Positions 8,801 through 12,194 of a DNA stretch of 12,194 nucleotides are shown here, one piece after another. The DNA is from Auxenochlorella pyrenoidosa (taxonomy: Eukaryota > Chlorophyta > Trebouxiophyceae > Chlorellales > Chlorellaceae). Both the position numbers and the translations under genes were made by a program. The notes beneath the pieces were generated by a model that made no database searches, was not told where the DNA came from, and was given only the letters and a program-made list of their open reading frames with translations. Numbering within the stretch: the stretch's first letter is position 1; each line of letters starts with the position of its first letter. The stretch is taken from assembly GCA_001430745.1 (NCBI GenBank), contig KQ482040.1, positions 1,120,509 through 1,132,702 on the forward strand, given 5' to 3'.

Positions 8801-9233
8801 GTTCAGTAGTTCAACAGTGGTGAGGCGCAGCAGTTCTCTTACTTCCATCCCGACCAAACGGCTGTGCCACATGCGCTTACCCAGCTGCCAAACTCGGGCT
8901 TTGTGACCATGCGAACAAAGCTGCTGGCGCCCTCGTGCCAGAGATCATTGAACTCCAGCTGCCCAATTTTGAGCACCTGCACGACAGCACGATCGGCTGA
9001 GGATAAGTCGCTGATAACGGCCAGGTGGTATGCACAGGTTGTCAGCAAGAGGAAATCATGCCATAAGCAGCAGCATGCCATGCACCCTTGACAAGGCACA
9101 GTGTGCAGGACCACGAACGGCCACCTGCCTTGGACAGCAAGCTGCGGAAGGCAGCAGAGTCGCGCTCCAAAAAGTAGGTGGGCGCTGGCGCGGGCAGCAG
9201 CGCCTCCACACGGAACGGCTTGGCTGGCGCCAT
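5810..9233 (-). CDS. START/VASt-like lipid-binding-fold protein with low-complexity region and hydrophobic segment
   Basis: Exons on the minus strand are 9233-9125, 8996-8881, 8703-8329, 8137-8057, 7845-7119, 6900-6745 and 6543-5810 (stop TGA). They total 2298 nt, or 765 residues, with all phases agreeing. An in-frame TAG at 9245-9243, twelve bases upstream, fixes the ATG. Residues 1 to about 245 look like one domain: FRVEALLPAPAPTYFLERDS, LEFNDLWHEG, MVTKPEFGSW, SPPYKIFVRTESPFLKDKL, then HLRVKMFGVGRIVEGIVKDS and TYKRLPEIVRRWQLF. The alternating strands, a charged turn and a terminal helix resemble START, VASt or other Bet v 1-type ligand-binding domains, but the exact family is not certain. 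About 280-470 is Ala/Pro/Gln-rich with a Q6 run. Then come RRFWRRFNRDYEEW, an acidic stretch, a short hydrophobic segment (STSILVALFML, 511-521) and a Q-rich tail. The part encoded by about 8470-8640 is Pro/Ser-rich and may contain an unrecognised intron. Confidence 0.7.
6026..6043 (-). repeat. (CAG)6 tract encoding Q6 in the START-like protein tail
   Basis: Six perfect CTG triplets on the plus strand read as CAG on the coding strand. They encode a glutamine run in the last exon, in the context RQLQQQQQQRHR. It is a trinucleotide microsatellite in a disordered region. Confidence 0.9.
7555..7572 (-). repeat. (CAG)6 tract encoding Q6 in the START-like protein linker
   Basis: Six CTG triplets on the plus strand, followed by CTC and CTG, encode QE followed by six glutamines at about residues 317-324. 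This second CAG microsatellite in the same gene lies in the low-complexity linker. Confidence 0.9.
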
Positions 9234-9950
9234 AATGGCTTGCTAGCTTTACCAACTACTGGCAGCGGCGCAGCCACAGTGCCCAGCGGTGGCGCGGTGG
9301 CGGCGCTGGAGGCCAGCCACTGGACCTTTCGGGCGGGGCTGTTGCAGCCCTCTGCTTACAGCCCAAGGGCCTTGGCTGCTTTTTGAGCACGGGCCGAGGG
9401 TTGGCCGCTCGGGGCGCGGCGCCACAGCTGGCGGGTGGCGGCGTGCTCACGACAGACTGTTTCTGTCAACGTTCAATGATTGTGAGACAGTCTGGATGAC
9501 TAGACAGGCGCAATTCCTCTCAAGTTGGACAGTCGCCTTCTCGGGCTGCGGACGTGCTCGGGCTCGAGTGGCGAGACTTGTGAATGCGCAGAATGATGAG
9601 ACACTAGGTGGGTCCAGCTGGCTGCGACAAGAAGAGCCTTCTTCAGCCAGCTCATCGCACGATCACCCAACCTTTTGTCTTGGTGCCGGGCCCTGACACA
9701 TTCCGAGGCCGCACATTCGCCACATCGAACTACTGTAAGTGCACCTGCTCCGCAATCAGGCTACCTCCAGTCAAACCGGCGCCAGCTGCTGTCAGCCCAT
9801 GGCATGCGGCAGACAACAGTTCTTCAATCTTACGGCCAGGAGGGCAGGCAAGGAGAGGTACATGCAAGGTGCAATGCACAAAATGATACGACACAGGGCC
9901 GAGGGAGTAGGATACAGGTGAGGTCTCAGCCTCGTGCCTTGGAAGTCTGT
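9234..9950. other. Intergenic region: 3' end of the RING gene and promoter of the START-like gene
   Basis: About 717 nt lie between two minus-strand genes. They should hold the RING gene's 3' UTR and the START-like gene's promoter. The stretch contains an imperfect inverted repeat at 9453-9494. On the minus strand one TGTAA (plus-strand TTACA at 9356-9360) could serve as the RING gene's polyadenylation signal, which would imply a 3' UTR near 590 nt. No convincing coding exon is visible. Confidence 0.5.
9453..9494. repeat. Imperfect inverted repeat, 11-bp arms
   Basis: CAGACTGTTTC at 9453-9463 pairs with GAGACAGTCTG at 9484-9494, matching at 10 of 11 positions with a 20-nt loop. The left arm also sits in a smaller nested palindrome, GACAG..CTGTC, at 9451-9467. 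It could form an RNA hairpin in the RING gene 3' UTR or be a dyad binding site for the START-like gene. Confidence 0.6.
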
Positions 9951-12175
9951 CTACACGTACAGCCGCTGTCGGCGCGCAATCTCTTTGCGGCACATCGGGC
10001 AACGGTTGAGGCGTCGGCTGCAGGCAGCACAGCATGAGTGGGGTGAAGGGTGAGAGGTGCCTGCAGGACATTGCAAAATCTAGCAAGGGCGAGGTGCAAG
10101 CAGCAGTGATGCACCGCGGAGGCAGCCTGTGCACTCCCGGCTCCCCGCACCTGCAGCGGCGGCACATGCAGCAGTGACCGCAGGGCACCACCACCACCTG
10201 CACAAGGCAAGGGAGCAACACGCGGCGAGGCATGAGCTCGCATCCTTTGAGTACTTGCATCCCCTCCACTTGGGTGGCACAAATACATTGACGCAGGGGT
10301 GACAAGGGGGCAGCCCGACCAGCAGGCACGGCTTCGGGCAGCATGTGCCACTCCACAGCCCCGTGGGCTTGCGTGCCTCCCCACCTGCACCGGCCGGCTC
10401 ATGCACACGCTGCAGTCCACCATCGCTAGCGGGCCCTCTGGAGCGCCGCAGGCGGTGTGCGGCGGCTTGAGCGGCTCGTCTGCTGCCGAGTCTGCCGCTG
10501 CTGGGGTGGCCGCGTCTGCAGAGGCTGGCGCCGGCGCGGCGCCCTCGCTGCCGTGGCCTTCCTCCTCGCCTGCTGCCGGCTGCACCGCCGCACCAGGCTC
10601 CCCAGCGGCTCCAGCCGCCGTGGGCTCTGCGTCTGCTGCCGGTCCCGCATGCTCGGCGGCCTGCCCTGCCGCTGCCTCCTCCCCACCTTCCTGCAGGACC
10701 GCCCCTGCCTCTGCCGCCTGGCCCGCCACCGGGGCAGCGGGCGCTGGCTCTCCCACGCTGGGCGCGCCCTCCAGGCGCTGGATGGTCCGGGTCACCCGTC
10801 GCTCCACCTCATCCACATCCACCTCATCCTCGGCATCTGCGGGGCGAGGGCAAGAAGAGGCCGGAGGGGCAGGCAGGATGCGGTGCTGGGTTCCAGCGCC
10901 CCAGCGCCCGAGCAGAGAGTCTGCCCACACCAGTTGTCTTGGCCCTCGCGACCCTGCAGCCCAGGCCAGGCGCAGCCTCGCAGGCAGCAGCATGGTGCGC
11001 GGCCCAGCAGGCTCGCCCAGCGCCAGCGCACCCGTCGTGTCGGCCGACCCGACGCTGCCTGCATCGTCGGCGTCGATGCGTATCAGCAGCGGCTGCCGCT
11101 CATCCCCGCCGTCCTCGCTGGCGGCTGCAGGGGCGCACGAGGACGGAGCATGGAGCAGAGGGGCTGAGGCGCGCGGCTCGGGGCAGCGGCCTTCCTGGCT
11201 CGCCGCAAGCAGTGCACCGGCGTGCATTCGCCCCCGGCCCTGCCTGCTCTGCGCGCACCCGGGGAGCTGGGACCCATGCCCAGCGCCTGCAGCGCGTAGC
11301 CCGCAGCGATGATGAACACGCCGGCCAGGGCGCTGGAGCTGAGCACAATCAGCGCGATGGCCCAGGGCGGCACCGACTTGCCGTTCTGCTGCGTCTGCAG
11401 CGCAGGCCCGGCGGCAGAGGTGGCACGGTGAGCAGCAAGAAACGTCAAGGCTGGGGCAGACCGCCAGGCGGCACCGAGACCTCGCCGCACCGAGCGGTCC
11501 ATCCGCTCGCGCGCCCGCAATATGGGGCGCCGCCGCCCCCCTCCCGCAGCGCGCACGCAACATGGGGCACAGCCGCTCTCCTCTGGCAGCGCGCGCACGG
11601 CACCTGGGAGCAGTCGGCGCCGGTCCAGCCGTCAAAGCACTCGCAGCGCCGCAGGTTGCACACGCCGTGCCCCGAGCACTGGTTCAGGTCGTCGCACTGG
11701 TTCATGGGGTGCACCGTGCTGGACAGGCACGCCTTGCAGCACTGCGCGGGGCCCACCGGCACGACGTGGCCCAGCGGGCTCAGCCTGCACGGCACGCCCC
11801 AAGTGGACACGCCATGATCGGACTGGAGGGCGCCTTCCTGGCTTCGGCGTCAGGACGCGTCCGCCCCTGGCCTGCGCCCACCCCCCCCCCCGGCGGCAGG
11901 TAGGCACGGGTGCAGGCAAGGCCGCCAGGATGCGTTGCTCCCAGCAGCAGCCAGGCGGAGGTGCAAGCAAGGCTGTTCTCCCCCAGCGGCAGGCCCCCCA
12001 GCAGCAGCCAGCAGGGCCGCGAGCCACACCTGAAGAAGATGAAGCCCAGCAGCAGCTCGTCGGTGGTGGTGCCGCCGCAGTTGACGGGGTAGTCGGGGTC
12101 GGCAGAGTCGCGGCACTGGCAGCGCTCCAGCTCCCACGCGTCGCCGTTCTCCAGCAGCAGCGCGGGGGTGCAGCA
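9951..12175 (-). CDS. Transmembrane RING-finger (C3HC4) E3 ubiquitin ligase-like protein with EGF-like ectodomain, N-terminus outside window
   Basis: Minus-strand exons are 12175-12030, 11784-11604, 11394-11259, 11124-11032, 10836-10385, 10197-10151 and 10017-9951 (stop TAG). They sum to 1122 nt, or 373 residues, all in phase. Residues 1-78 are cysteine-rich ([37 protein letters not shown]). An EGF-like module at 79-107 has the six cysteines C79, C85, C91, C96, C98 and C107 with SGHG and DGWTG. A single membrane span follows at about 120-144 ([20 protein letters not shown]). Then come an acidic segment ([20 protein letters not shown]), a 140-residue Ala/Glu/Pro-rich linker and the RING: C327, C330, C342, H344, C348, C351, C358 and C361, spaced C-x2-C-x11-C-x-H-x3-C-x2-C-x6-C-x2-C. 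The protein ends 12 residues later. The expected topology is a lumenal or outside N-terminus and a cytosolic RING that recruits an E2 enzyme. The signal peptide would be upstream of the window. Confidence 0.82.
11517..11598. repeat. Diverged 40-bp tandem duplication beside the EGF exon donor
   Basis: Two adjacent units, 11517-11556 and 11557-11598, share GCAA.ATGGGGC at one end and GCAGCGCGC..AC at the other, with a diverged pyrimidine-rich middle. They lie in the intron just downstream of the EGF-encoding exon, so the duplication has not touched coding sequence. Confidence 0.6.
11910..12011. repeat. Degenerate intronic direct repeats in the RING gene
   Basis: CCCAGCAGCAGCCAG occurs exactly at 11940-11954 and again at 11997-12011. 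GTGCAGGCAAGGC at 11910-11922 recurs with one change at 11961-11973. The offsets (57 and 51 nt) point to an old duplication with later indels. A run of 11 C at 11881-11891 lies next to it, in the same intron. Confidence 0.6.
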
Positions 12176-12194
12176 CTGCAGCGGGGAGGGGGGG

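Noticed and set aside
10299..11312. 337-codon plus-strand open frame
   Set aside because: It is antisense to the RING gene linker and introns, has Ala/Ser/Pro-rich composition typical of the complementary strand of GC-rich coding DNA, and has no domain.
9926..11635. Long 569-codon minus-strand open frame
   Set aside because: It is a read-through artefact of GC-rich DNA. It includes real RING-gene exons in frame (11124-11032 and 10836-10385) but reads through introns with canonical GT..AG ends and would break the EGF and TM segments.
1..12194. CRISPR array, insertion sequence, prophage or bacterial operon
   Set aside because: No spaced direct repeats, terminal inverted repeats, transposase or phage proteins. 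Every gene is intron-rich and eukaryotic.

Overview
The window looks like nuclear DNA of a unicellular green alga, most likely a trebouxiophyte of the Chlorella group. It is GC-rich and gene-dense. Its genes are split into many small exons (39 to about 730 nt) by short GT-AG introns, most of them about 80 to 250 nt. The proteins are eukaryotic: a TKL-like kinase, a SYLF protein, a START-like protein and a transmembrane RING protein. I saw no rRNA, tRNA, CRISPR array, transposon or prokaryotic operon signal. The lineage is inferred from style and protein flavour, not from a database match.

There are four multi-exon genes. (1) 1-2636, plus strand, 5'-truncated: a TKL-type protein kinase in ten exons. 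(2) 3272-5279, plus strand: a complete 278-residue SYLF (Ysc84-type) lipid-binding protein in eight exons, perhaps with one more 5' exon at 2963-3071. (3) 9233 down to 5810, minus strand: a complete 765-residue protein in seven exons. It has an N-terminal domain resembling START/VASt-type lipid-binding folds, a long low-complexity region and a short hydrophobic segment. (4) 12175 down to 9951, minus strand, N-terminus beyond the window: a type I membrane RING protein. It has a cysteine-rich and EGF-like ectodomain, one membrane span, an acidic Ala/Glu-rich linker and a C-terminal C3HC4 RING.

All exon models were built by hand. Splice phases agree at every junction, and the summed coding length divides by three in each model. 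Genes 1 and 2 are in tandem, 2 and 3 converge, and 3 and 4 are in tandem on the minus strand. Nothing shows that the four act together. Two encode likely membrane-lipid proteins (2 and 3) and two encode signalling or ubiquitin enzymes (1 and 4).

The points most worth a second look are the EGF-transmembrane-RING architecture, the START-like protein family, a dense CCAAT cluster between genes 1 and 2, two GC-AG introns, and a frame-breaking candidate microexon in the SYLF gene.
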